Source of the DNA: Hyaloscypha bicolor E
Taxonomy: Eukaryota > Ascomycota > Leotiomycetes > Helotiales > Hyaloscyphaceae
Direction: 5' to 3'
DNA: 64,000 nucleotides
Assembly: GCF_002865645.1 (NCBI RefSeq)
Contig: NW_020194554.1
Span: 310,001 to 374,000 of the forward strand
Shown: positions 11,755-24,246 of the stretch, in pieces
How the letters are laid out: every line of letters begins with the position of its first letter
Numbering within the stretch: the first letter of the stretch is position 1
Made by a program: the position numbers and the translations under genes
Notes under the pieces: model-generated
The model's input: the letters and a program-made list of their open reading frames with translations, nothing else
Told to the model about the DNA's origin: nothing
Database searches by the model: none

Positions 11755-12415
11755 AAAGAGATTATAAAAATATAAAGTAAAAACTAGCTATTTAATAAAA
11801 GAGAATATAAAAATATAATATAGAAACTAGCTTCTTAGAAAAAGATATAATAGTAAATATAGCTTCCTTAAAAAAGAATATAAAGATATAATATAAGAAT
11901 TAGTTATTTAATAAAAGAGGTATAATAGTAGAATTAGCTTAAAAGAATATAAAAGATATAGTATAAGAAACGGCTTTTTAGAAAAAAGATATAATAGTAA
12001 ATATAGCTTTTCGGAAAAGAATCTAAAGATATAATATAAAAGCTAGGTATTTTAAAGAAAGATATAGTAGTAAATATAGCTTTCCAGAAAAGAATATAAA
12101 GATATAGTATAAAACTTAGCTATTTAATAAAAGAGATATAATAATAGAATTAATAGCCTAGAAGAATATAAAAGATATAATAGAAGAAATAGTTTTTTAA
12201 AAAAAGATATAATAGTAAATATAGCTTTTCTAGAAAAAAATATAAAAGTATAAAGTAAAAACTAGTTATTTAATAAAAGAGATATAGTAGTAAATATAGC
12301 TTTTTAAAAAAGAATTCAAAAGTATAATATAAGAAATAGCTTCTTAGAAAAAAGATATAATAGCTAATATAGCTTTTCTAGAAAAGAATATAAAAGTATA
12401 ATATAAAAACTTACT
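11755..12415. repeat. degenerate tandem array, unit about 70-76 bp, about nine copies
   Basis: Two sub-motifs alternate through the array: GATATAATAGTAAATATAGC, and a segment like AATATAAAGATATAATATAAG followed by a TTATTTAATAAAAGA-like spacer. Spacing between successive copies of the first motif is about 75 bp where I counted it. Individual copies have diverged by substitutions and small indels. Confidence 0.7.
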
Positions 12416-14178
12416 ATTTTAATTTTAACTATTATTACCGGGATTTTACTAATAAATAATATAATAATAAAATATTATATTACTTTTTATAGCCCTTTTT
12501 TAGTATTTCTAAAATTATATTATAAGCTTAAAAATATTATATCTTCTATTTCTTTTTTACTTATATTATATAAGTAATATATCTGTTTTATAAAAGTATT
12601 TCGAATAATAACTTTTATTTCTAGCTATAATAATTATAAATTCTTTATATTAAATAAAATAATTATAAATAAGATAATAATTTAAAATAAAGAATAAGAA
12701 AATAGTAAAAGAAAGAAATATATAATAATAAAAAAGAAAAGAGAAACTTTTTTATAAAGCCTATAAAATAGTAAAGTTCTATAATTATTAAATTACTATT
12801 ACTTTTTATAATTCTAATTTAGGAAAATATTATATATTTAAATTAGTAAACTTACTATTATAGCTATTATTTTTTAAATAAATTATAGATTACTAAATAT
12901 TATTATATATATTAAAATATAGCTAATTTAATAGTAAATAAAAAATAATAAGATCCTATAGTTTAGGCTTTCTAATTACTATAAATAGCAGAATATCTAA
13001 TATAAAATCTTATTAAAAGAAAATAATAAGGGCTTAATAACTAATTTGGCTATTTATATTAATATATTTCCTTTATTAATATTACCTATATTCTATAAAC
13101 CTCTATTAATATCTAGAAATAAATCGGCAAATAATATTAGAGAAATAATATAAAAGTTATATTTTCTATTTATTATATCTATATTATATAGCCTCTTTAG
13201 CCTATTTTATTAATAAATTTAAATATAGAAAAAAAGAATAATATTATTTAAAAATTGGATTTAAAATAGATATTTATTAAAAGAAAAATATTTATTAAGG
13301 CTTCTCTATATTAATAGCCTTCTAATACTATTTTGAAATTATAAAAGAAATAAAATAGTATTTATTTAAATATATAAAAAAGAAAGTTTATAATAAATAG
13401 TATTTTATATTATATTTTATAAATAGATTATATAAAAATATATTTATATAATAAAAATAATATATTATCTAAAAGGCAAACTATAAATAATTAATTATTT
13501 AGTAAGATTTCAAGAATTATATTAATAAAATAATAACTATTATATCTAGTTCTAATAAATAAGCTTAAAGCTAGATAAAGAAACTAAATAATATATTTAA
13601 ATTAGTATTTTTTAAATAAAAGAAATATATAATATATTTATTCTAAAATTAGAAGGCTAATTTATTAAAATTAAGAGTTATTTTTTTATAGCTTTTTATA
13701 ATATTTTAAATATATTTAGATTAGTTATAAACTTTAGTAATAATTAATTAATAGAAATTATAGAAAAATATATTACTATTACTTATATTTATTAATTACT
13801 AGTAATATCTATAATAAAAAGTATAAATAATAAACTAATTTCAAATTCTAGTTCTAGTTTCTAATTACTAATTTCTAGTTTTTAATATATATTTACTTTA
13901 CTAAAAATAAATATTAGTATTAGCCCTAACTTATAAATTATAATTTTAATAGCTAGCCTAATTAATCTTTTCTTATAGTTTTTATAGCTAAGCCTATTAA
14001 GAATTCGAGTATTAATATCTATTTCTATATAATAAAAAACCTTATATACCGGAAAAAATAATAAATACTTTAATTTCAAGTATTTTAAAATCTCTATATA
14101 CTTTAATATCTCCTATATTCTTTAATAAATTATATTTTATAACTATTTTCGAATACTTTAAACTATTTCTATTATTAA

Positions 14179-14264
14179 ATTACTTTTATATTATTACTTT
14201 TATATTATTACTTTTATATTATTACTTTTATATTATTACTTTTATATTATTACTTTTATATTTA
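14179..14264. repeat. 14-bp tandem repeat, about six copies
   Basis: The unit ATTACTTTTATATT is repeated with no visible variation. This near-perfect array contrasts with the surrounding diverged sequence, which suggests recent expansion. Confidence 0.85.
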
Positions 14265-17200
14265 ATTTAGAAAGAGTCTTAATTTATAATATAATTAAAT
14301 TCCTTTATTATAGCTTTATTATTTCTAATACTTATAAAATAGTTATATCCTAGCTTTAAAACCTTAATATTATATTAGAAATTATAATTAGCTTTATAGC
14401 TATTATAATACTCAAATTTATATAAAATTATTATATATATTAATATAGTATAAAATAATTCTATATAATCTATAATAATTATAACTAGTATAATATAATT
14501 TCCTTATATAACTTAAATTATTTACTAAGTTTATAGCCTAGTATTTAAGGCTATTACTAATATATAGGTCAAGCTATATAATTAATATAAATATCTAAGT
14601 TATATTATAAGGTATTTCTAATATATTTTATATTAGAAAATATTAGAAGTCTAGTAATAAAACTAAAATAATATAAAAGCAAATGCCTTTTTTAATTCTC
14701 TATATATAAAAAGAAAAAAGAAATATATATTATATATTAGATAAATAAAACTAACTATAAAGTATTTATTTTAATTTAAGCTTTTTAAATAGCTTATACT
14801 ATTTTAATATTAATAGAGCCTTTTTAGAATTCGAACCTAATACTTTTCCTAAATAGTTATTTATAGGTTTTTTAATATCTTTAATAGCCTTTATTTTAGT
14901 TCTAGTATTTAAATCCTAAAGAAATTCCTTTAAACTTTAATATCTTAGATAATTAGATCTAATAGCCTTATATTTTATAAAAGCTTTTAAATATATAATT
15001 CTAGCCTTTATAAAATTAGCTTAAAGTTTAAATAGAAAACTAAAGTTTTAAATTATATTAAATATAGAGATATAAGTTATAATATTATTCGTATTAATAG
15101 CCGTTTTATAGCTTTATAATACCTGCTTATATATTTATTTGGCTTTAATAAGCTTATTTTAGTTAATATAAAGATTTACTAGATTATTAATTATAAAGAA
15201 TATTAATATATATTTCAGATTCTATATTTTCTTATAGTTTTATAATATCTACTTATATATCTATTTGGCTTTAATAAGCTTATTCTAATTATTAAAGAAA
15301 TAATTTAAGCTAAAATATATTTCTATTATACTATTATTTATAACTAAGCCATTTAATATAATATAAGAATATCTGGCTATATACTAGAGAAGCTATTACT
15401 ATATTAGCTATAGCTAATTAGATTACTTGCCTGAAATATATAATATAATATAGTTTACTATTATTCTAATAAAATTATAGTTTTATTTTTAATTAAAAAT
15501 ATAAATTATTTACAAATATTATATTCTTATAATTTAATTAGCTCTAATAATAATTTCTCTATTTTTATAAGCCTGTAATTACTTAATACCCGTATTATTT
15601 TATAAAAGCTTAATTTATTTTTAATAAGCTTTTATATCTAGTTTGGGTTTTTAATATTATTATATTAAAAACGCTTAAATTATATATTTTAGTTATTAAA
15701 ATATATTTATAATTAAAGAAACTAAGCTAAAAATATATTCTATTATTTAATATACTTAAATAAAATCTGCTATATAGAATATAAAGTTTGGTTTTTATAT
15801 AAGCTTAGTTTAGAATTTGTTTTTTATAGCTTTATTTATAATATTTTATATAAATAAAAATAGTTCGAAAAAAATATTACTATTTATTTAAAATATATTT
15901 TAGCTATTATAAGAATAAGAAAGAACCCGTTTAATTTTTTAGTAAGCTTTATAATATCTACTTTTATATAGAAATTAGTATTATATTTATTAATATAGAA
16001 TTAGATTTATTATTAGTAAATTCTTTCTTATATAATATATTTAATAAAATCTTGAGATTATTATATATATTTCCTAGCTTAGTAATATATATAAAATAAC
16101 TAATTTCTATTTCTAATAACTATATAGCTATAAGTATTAAGCCCTAATATATTTCGGGAAAATATTTTATAATATCTAATATAATAATATTTTTATTATT
16201 AGCTAGTATTAAATTATTATAATTATTATATATTATTAGCTATTATATATTATATAATAGATTTTATTATACCTTAATAGTATTAATAATTTTATTAAGG
16301 TTTTTTATATTAATATTATTTAGTTAGCTAGCTAATAGATATATTTATAATATTTACTTTATTATTTTAGTAAAGCTCTATTTCAGAGAATCTTTATTCT
16401 TAATATTAAACTAGAATATTACTAAATAGCTATTCTTATATTATTTAATATATATAATAGTAATTATATTTTACTAATTTCATTTAAATTATAAAAAATA
16501 ATAGTATAATAAAAGCTATTATTACTTAGTACCTTATATATATTTCTAAGCTTATTTTCTTTTATTATAAACTATTAGGTTTTAGAGATTATAGAAAAAC
16601 TAAATAGAACTAAAAAGTTCTTATATTTAATTTCTATTTAAATTAATAACTTTATTATAATAATATCTAATTCTAGTAACTAAAAATAATTTCTTTTTCT
16701 TTTTATTAATTATTTTTTAAAGATATTCTTTTATATTATTTCTTTCTTTATTATAAATAAATAATATATAAATATTAAAGATTTCAAATAATAAATATAT
16801 TATATTTTTTTTATAAATTGTTTTTCGAGTTTTTATTTATAATATTTATTTAGCTATATTAAAAGTAAATAAAGAACTTTTTTAAAGAGCTTTACTAGAA
16901 ATTCTTATTATCTTATAAATATATTATTCTAATAACTTTTTATTACTAAAAAGCTTATAGTTCTTAGAAAAGAACTTAATTAATTTTGAAATAATAAGCT
17001 TTTAAAAAGTCTAGTCTTATTTAAATTATCTGCTTTTTTGAAATACTAATTCCTATAATAGCTAGTAGAACTAGTTAATAGTATTAGTATTAGCTTTTGA
17101 TATATTTACTAAAAAGATATAGTATTTGGCCGAATTATAATATTATTAAAATATTAAATTAATATTATTTTAGAATTCGATATTATTAGATTTATTAATA

Positions 17201-17584
17201 TAATATATATTTACCTAAAAGTATTATAAGCTATTATATTTGGCCTGCTTTTTATAGAAACGGATTTTATTAAACTCTATTTTACTCTTTCTATTTCTTT
17301 CTATTATATTCTTAAAGATAATTTTCTCTAATTTCTATATATATAAAAGTATAATATATAGGAAAATATTATTAAAGAATTATATTAGACTAAACTTACT
17401 ATTATTATTAAAATATAAAAAGTATATTATTTAGATAGAATATAAAAAAATATTAATAAATAGTTCTTATAAAGTTAATATATATATATATATTTATATA
17501 GAAATATAAATTAAATTAAAATTATATTTATATAGCTTAACTAGATAATAGCTTTATAATATATATTATTACTAATATATATAA

Positions 17585-17755
17585 AGATTGCAGAGTAGGG
17601 AGTTGTATTAAATAGTAAAAGAGTTTATTGAACTAGCTAGAAAAGAGCTTGAGTGAAGTGTGAAGCTTTAGAAAGTAAGTATACAGATCCTGACTAAGTA
17701 AAGCGATTGCGCTAGCCCCAAATCAGTGATTCTCACTGCGATACTTAATATATAT
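17585..17755. other. less mutated island inside the AT desert
   Basis: About 170 bp of balanced composition (with words such as GAACTAGCTAGAAAAGAGCT and GCGATTGCGCTAGCCCC) is bounded on both sides by AT-saturated DNA. It could be a solo LTR or a late insertion. Target duplications were not identified. Confidence 0.4.
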
Positions 17756-17990
17756 AAGATATATATTTTATTATTTTTAAGATTATAACTTTCTCTAGTT
17801 TTTATTAAATTATTTTAAGTAATTAATATATTAAATATGTAAGATTACTTTTATAATTGAGTTAATACTTAAAACCTAATTAATTTCTTATATTAAAATT
17901 TATAAATTAGTTAAATACTTTAATATTTAAAGTTATCTTTAAACTAAGTTTAATACTCTTAAATTTATATATTTATATATTTGTTTGTTA

Positions 17991-20900
17991 ACTTTATGAT
18001 AGCTTGATACTTATTAATCTCACTGGGACAACCCTGCGAGCACTGTCTTCTAATAGCTTCCTATACCTACCTCTTTGAGTACAAGCCAAAGGGTACTCTT
18101 TTATTGAGGCATCCTCTTTCCTTGTCTGACCGTCTTTGATCTCTTAATCGCCAGTGTCTTTGCCTCATCGACTTCCTATTGCAACAGTCCGAGCACTTTC
18201 TCTCCACTGCACGTTGCTCCCATTGATCGTCTCTTTTTGGCAAGACTGATAATAAACAAGCTGCTTGATCTCTTCCCAGCTGTTCATGCTGTTCTGCAAG
18301 CCGAAGGGTTGGGCTGCAGGTCACCTTCGGTTCAACTAAGGCCTTTCCTCCACAGGATCCAAACCATCTTCTGGAAATTCACCCTCGCGTCAACAACTTT
18401 ACATTACAACGCGCCTCGAGACTATTTGAAGCCACCCAAAGCCTCTAACGGGCAGTTGTGATCTTGGTAATTCAGTAAGCTTTTCAGGTACAACGTGTTT
18501 CAACTTCCGCTTGAACTGCCAGGTGTAGCACCTTTCTCACTATGGCCAGCAAGACAACCTTCACCACAGAATACACTGACAGATGCCGTTCGCTACCCCA
18601 AAGAAGTAATTTGGCACCTACGCATACAAGAGAATAACGCAGAGACGAGGGACTTCAATTCCGAGCAGTAAGATCGATCTCCAATTTCTGGAGTGACCCT
18701 CTGACTAACTCACCACAACAAAAAGGAAACCGTCCAACTTCTCACCGTTCGGTGCGGGAAATGAAAGCACCATGCCCATTCTCCAACAGGCAACCAGGCG
18801 TCTACACCTACAAGAAGACTTCCAGTCAATCTGTCAATGGAGTCTTCGCTCGCCTTCGTTGATAAGTCCACAACTGCAAGACCCTAATACGAGATAGCAT
18901 GGCTTGTGTTGGAGGTCAGACTGCTGAGCTGAGGTGCGAAAGACCGTGTGGTCTTGCTCTGGCTCTTGATGCATTCCCGAAGCAAGCTCGTAGCAGTGGT
19001 GGTAGCAAATGGTACAGAGCTCGCATGGAACGAAGCTGCTGAGCCAGGGGTCACTACGGCCCCAGCTGTCTCCGCCAATGTCGCTCCGGATAAACGGGAT
19101 ACTAATAGCCATGGCACTGGTGATTTCAGCCATCCCGAGGAACAAGTGCAGGTTGTTGCATGGACCAAACATGGTCTGTACAGTAAAACCGCCCTCTCGA
19201 GATTGAATTCACATTAAAATCACCCAACATGCCAAAACGCCTGCATCTTCTGCAGAAAGATGACCGCCAAGATATACTCGGTGAAAGTCTGGAACTGCAA
19301 GTCATCCAACAAGACGAGATACGGCTCGGTTCTTGTTCCCCGGATATATAAGGTCTGGTATTACTCCGACCTTCACATCTAACGGTTCTCACGGCAATGA
19401 GCATGCCAGCAAAAGCTACGAGACCGACTCTGCGCACCCAACAGGATGTCCCGTTTGAGACAGCTTCGCAGGCTTCAAATTCTACAGTTGCCCTGCAAAA
19501 AAACAGTAGCTACTCAAAGTTAGGCAGTCTCCATCACAACACCAGTGCAGTCAGATGCTGCAACCGCATTACGACAAGAATACCACAGACCTCCACCCCA
19601 CCAGCACAAAGCCGATAACCACAGAAGCCACGCTCAGGTAGTTTCAATGGAACTAGCGGGCCCTCGCAATTTCCACCAAATTCTCACCCAGGAGTTGAGA
19701 TCTACCTTCAATTCCGAGGCCCCAGCCCTCACTAACTCTGTCGTGGATAGTTTTCTATTCTCGAGCACACTCCATTTTGAGGTTACATCAACGAGCAGAA
19801 GATGTGGTTTGAGATGGGGAGAGCATATATCTAGAGTCATTGTGAACTTAGTGGGAGAACATGGCCGAACCCATGGTGGGGTCTCATTTTGGTGGCGTTT
19901 CGGCGTCAAATCCAATACAGAGACATTTGGCCTAGAATGAGGAATATGGCGCTATAGGTTGCGCTTCTGTGGTAGCAGTTTTGATGTGGACTGAGAGAGG
20001 CGTTGATGTGTGTGACAATGTCATGACTTTGGTTCGGCTGCTTCGAAGATGCTGGCAGGAGCAATGCTTGAGTGGATTAATAGCAGTAAATTCTCAGGAG
20101 AGTGCCTTCAAAGCAAGCAGAGTGAGAGGCGGTGGACTTGGGCTTGGCTGGGGCTAAGCTTTTGCACATGTAAGATTACTTAGCAGGAAAGAAGACCAGT
20201 GAAACATGCAAATGGATTCTGTTTGCTGAACAAAAGACCTGTTGTGACTTGGAAATGAGATGAACTTCGAAATCGGCCTTAAAGGACTCGATTAAGAAAA
20301 GTTTGTTGAACATGATACTACACGCTTCAATCCCCAAGTTCCAGTCTCCCGAAATGATGGATCTGGGAATTCGCTCGATATCATTTCTGGGATGTAGGCG
20401 CAGCATCCTCCAGCGGTCAACGAGCGGGTCAGTTGCAATTGACTTTGCAGAAGAAGTTGGTGTAAGTGACAGTATGTAGTAAAGGAAGAAGGAACAGAGA
20501 GAGGAACGTCGAAAGAAGGTTTTCGGACTGATCACGTGTTGGCCTAAAAATAACCTTAAGACAGGGGTTAAAGTCGCGTTAACTCGTTTTCCTTCTATCA
20601 ACTCCCTCAACTTCACAAGCAGACTCGCTGCAATGCAAAACGTCCTCCACGGGGCCTACCACGTACTCTCCGCCCTGCATTATACAAGTGTATCCAGCTT
20701 GGAGCGTTGAGCAGGCTGCCGGCAAGTCTTTGATGCTCAAGGAGCATAGGAGGAGGGGCATCAATTTACTTATTAGCCCCCATTCTACGAAGAATATCCG
20801 GATCAATCAGAATTTGACATCGAGATAGGCCTGTTGAGAACACACGAGGCTCTGCAAAATGTATCAACTCCCCACTCCGTCCTCCATATGAACATACTGC

Positions 20901-21951
20901 CAAATCTCCGACTTTCGCCGCAGGGTGTTTATTGCTGTATATCACATATGGGGACTACAACACTCAAACCGTAGAAATGTCCGTTATGATTCCGGTACGG
21001 CCATTGAGCGATTATCTCACAGATACGGTTGAGAACGCAATTGTGAGGAAGACAGGCTTGTCAATCGAGTAGCTACGGGACTGCCGAAAGTGTCCCTATA
21101 CAAAGGCAGATATGCAGTGTTGCTTTCAAGTCTCAGACGATGCATATCACCCTTATTCCGCAGTAGCTTTGTTTGCAGCATCTGCAGTAATGTCTCCGGT
21201 CTGAAATACGAAGCGTTGCGTAACAAAAACTATAATCTTAGGTGGTCTAAACAAACACAATTCTCCGACGTCCGACCGATGACGCAAACAATTCTCCACA
21301 GCTTGCCGATCAATGTAAGCTTAAAACTTCTCGCGTTGGTCAGCTGGTGACGGGTCACAAAAATACGAGCCCAGGGCTATTGTTGACTAATCACGTGCTT
21401 AGCACTTTCACGTCAAATGTTGACATTTACGACATCTAAGCTTTCCGGAGCTTCTAAATAAAGAACATGCGTATTTGTTTTATATTATGCTCAGTCACAC
21501 GACTTCTGAGCACATCTCAGCCCTGAAGCCGAGCAAACATCGGGTCATTCTATGCAGGTGTCCACTTGGTAGCCCGCTCGGTCAGCATGCGCAGCGGACC
21601 TGTGGAACTTCGTCATTGAGGTGAGGCTGACACGAGAATTAAGGGCTTTCTGATTTGTTTGCAGAAGGTAGCTCAGGGAATGCTATTTTAGTCCTCAGCT
21701 CGTGTTATCAAAACAGCTCTCGTGAGCAGTGCTCGGAGAGGTCGTGATGCCCGAGCCGGACATGATGTTTCGAACACCGCTTCGAAGATTGCCACGCAAA
21801 TTAAGCATATAAGTGAGGTGTAGTACATCTAAGCTCCTTCTTTATTCTCAAACATCAGACATCTCATCTCCTCGCATCTTCAGCTTCTCTTCCTTCAATC
21901 TAATCCCAAAATCAGCACCCAAACTTCAGATTCTTGCTATAACACATCAAA
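17991..21951. other. four kb of ordinary composition with no supported gene
   Basis: From about 18000 the composition is normal, yet open frames are short (up to about 146 codons), overlap on both strands and show no domain. Candidates at 18834-19172 (minus), 19545-19940 (plus) and 20176-20616 (minus) were inspected and not accepted. The last 150 bases are CT-rich and contain CATATAAG at about 21807, which fits the promoter and leader of the secreted-protein gene at 21952. Confidence 0.45.
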
Positions 21952-22332
21952 ATGAAGACTTTCACTACCACCACTCTGCTCGCTCTCATTGCCACGCTCG
22001 CTGCCGCCGCACCAGCTCCTCAAGATTACAATGGCTTTAGGGCACAAATCACATTCATTGGTGCAGCAGATGCTCAGTTCACGGAGTCTGTTCTTGCAGA
22101 TGGCTCTAAGTTCTATATCAGTATGTGTCTTCCCCAAATTGAGCTTTGACTCTATGAATACTAATTACAATACATAGATAATCCCTTGAGCATCTCTCAC
22201 ATCCACTCTGAAGGTGGCGCAACTTGTTCTTTTGACGGAATCGATGGGAGTCATACTGTCGTTGTTGGAAGGCAGACTGTGGATGTCGGGTCACCTCAGA
22301 CGCAGATTTCGGGATCTTGTTTGGCGCTTTAG
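21952..22332 (+). CDS. small secreted protein
   Basis: The gene encodes 107 residues in two exons (21952-22120 and 22178-22332) with a 57-nt GTATGT...CATAG intron. The N-terminus is a clear signal peptide (MKTFTTTTLLALIATLAAAA, cleavage probably after the Ala-rich run). The mature part contains IGAADAQFTESV, an NPLSISHI segment spanning the splice site, GGATCSFDGIDG and QTVDVGSPQTQ. It has two cysteines, enough for one disulfide. Small secreted proteins with this pattern occur widely in ascomycetes and have no assigned function; an effector or surface role is possible but not shown. The start is preceded by AACACATCAAA, a good fungal context. Confidence 0.85.
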
Positions 22333-23205
22333 ATGGTGACGTGGAAGTGATGTCGACTGGGTGGCGTGGGTGGCGGGGAAGGAGAGCTGGTTGGATGATT
22401 TTAGTTCGATTTTGAGTTTAGATTTCCCTGCATTGTATTGCTTAGTAGAATTTGGACCCTCATTTGGCTATCTTTCTCCTTTAATTGAAGTTTGGGTGCT
22501 AATACAAAGTGACCTGGAATTGAAACGTTTAGGTCTGTCTTAAAGAAAAGGGGCGGTTCATTTGATCAATCTTTCCAGCCTGACCGGACTCAACACGCCT
22601 TATTCCTCTTTTCACATAGTAAGTATTTCTCCTTTGAGTGCCAAAGCCTATGCAAATTTGTCCCCACAGCCATGTTAGGGCCCCAAGGTATTATATTGTT
22701 ATATATTAACAGAATTTGCTCTTGGTTCAATTTATTTCACAACTCCACCTTTCATCTTCTAGAAAATTCAAAGAACCAACCTTTTTCGTCATTTTTTGCT
22801 TTCCGATAGCTTTAATCTATAATTTGCTCCAAAAGGTGCTCTTGTAATTATTCTCTTTGGACGTAAGGGAAGATTTCCTTATGTGTTCAACCGGTTTTGA
22901 AAGGAGGACTTTCTTGTTTCGTTGCAAACACTTCACAGTATCACAACTTTTGCCTTGTAAAATCCAACATACTATGAAGACTTCTCTATGTTTTCACGGA
23001 TAGTTGAATATGGCGGCTTTTGTTTTATAGAACTCTTTGATTGTGAGAACCTTTGTCGATAGATCTATATATCAGTTCTGATCTCTCTGCCCAAAAAATC
23101 CCTCTTCAACCTCATGGGATCTACTTCTCTCAACTCAGCATACCGTTGACTGTTCCCACGCAAGTTGCGCTACCAACCCAGAAGCATCCGTCCACCACCA
23201 TCACA
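22333..23205. other. intergenic, no gene seen
   Basis: This AT-leaning spacer contains only a short frame (22361-22543) without a domain. It should hold the 3' end of the secreted-protein gene and the promoter of the next gene. Confidence 0.4.
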
Positions 23206-23760
23206 ATGTGTTTCGTTCTGGTTCAATTCATCAAAAAAGCCCCTCAAACCTCATCTTCCTGGCACCTCCCCGTCCACCTCCCTGTCATTCCACCCACCTA
23301 CCTAGGCCTTAAGACACTGATTACACCACACATCGGACTCCTCTACCCCAACCAGATCACGTCGATCGCTACACGCTGGCATGGTGTGGACCGAGATGGG
23401 AGCTTGGGCGGAGCGCAGACACACCTGAAGGAATTAGGGCAAAACCATGTGCTTGGAGTTCTGCAGTTGATGAAGCAGAGAGGTTGGAAGGATTATTTAA
23501 CGGTGGAGTATGTCGAGGGTTCGGCAGCACCTGATGATGATATGGTTGAAGCTGGTCCAGCACCATCAAGCCCCGCCGATGCACCTGCCCCTCCTCCAGC
23601 TTCTGATAGGGCCGGGACTGCAACGACTCATCCATTTAGTGCAAGAGAAGAACATCTCTTCTCAATCGCGGCAGATGCGCCAGGTCTGTCGATCTTGCCA
23701 GCTGAAGACGTAGCAACTACTCTGCTACCAACCGATGATCCGGCTGTCAAGGATGAGTAA
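23206..23760 (+). CDS. hypothetical protein, Pro/Ala/Asp-rich C-terminus
   Basis: An uninterrupted frame from ATG 23206 gives 184 residues; the earlier TTG at 23053 was not used. The N-terminal half is ordered-looking, with PVHLPVIPPTYLGL, ITSIATRWHG, GGAQTHLKELGQ and LQLMKQRGWKDYLTVEYV. The C-terminal third is rich in Pro, Ala and Asp and looks disordered. I do not recognise the family. It could be a real single-exon gene; the CT-rich leader and ATCACAATG context support the start. Confidence 0.5.
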   Translation: MCFVLVQFIKKAPQTSSSWHLPVHLPVIPPTYLGLKTLITPHIGLLYPNQITSIATRWHGVDRDGSLGGAQTHLKELGQNHVLGVLQLMKQRGWKDYLTVEYVEGSAAPDDDMVEAGPAPSSPADAPAPPPASDRAGTATTHPFSAREEHLFSIAADAPGLSILPAEDVATTLLPTDDPAVKDE

Positions 23761-24246
23761 GCTCAGAGCCGCAACCTTTCAGGGAAATTGCTCGGCTTTG
23801 GCAGTTCTGCCGTCGCTGCTTGACATTGCTACTGCCGAAAGATAGTTCTGTTTGACACTGGTTCGGCGATGGAATTGCTGTTTCGAGTTCTGGAATATTT
23901 GGTTTCTGCTATTGATTGGCAAAAAAATAGGTTCTCTGTGAAGGTGGAGTTAGAGGTCAAGGGTCTTCAGTGATAAGTTCTTGTGAGTGGGGTGGAAGGC
24001 ATTTGTAACTTTTTGATGTGAAAGTTAGTTGTTGACATTTCTCCAACTCATTCAGAACCTTCGACTCAGCAAGGCTCGAATCTGCGGTATTGCGAGTTTC
24101 CATTGAACAAAAGCATTGCACTGCGAACCAGGGAGACCATCGAAATTGAAAAGTCTCTAAATGGTGCTGTCTATTGAGTATATTTTAGAAGACATGCGTT
24201 TAAACTCTTGAAGCGAGGAATGGTCATGGGTTAGCTTCGCCGTTCT
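23761..24246. other. intergenic between convergent genes, no gene seen
   Basis: The spacer lies between the 3' ends of the plus-strand hypothetical gene and the minus-strand kinase-like gene. No terminator-like structure is obvious apart from a C-run at about 24263-24290. Confidence 0.4.

Larger units (their letters stand above)
10621..17990. repeat. AT-saturated RIP-like desert
   Basis: About 7.4 kb is almost entirely TA, AA and TT words. No long open frame survives; the only listed one (13882-14079, minus) is a low-complexity stretch. It is most simply explained as several heavily mutated transposon copies, but no family can be named. Two tandem arrays and one less mutated island inside it are annotated separately. 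Confidence 0.75.

Noticed and set aside
18834..19940. Candidate genes in the 18-20 kb region
   Set aside because: Frames overlap on both strands, start with non-ATG codons in part, and show no family motif.
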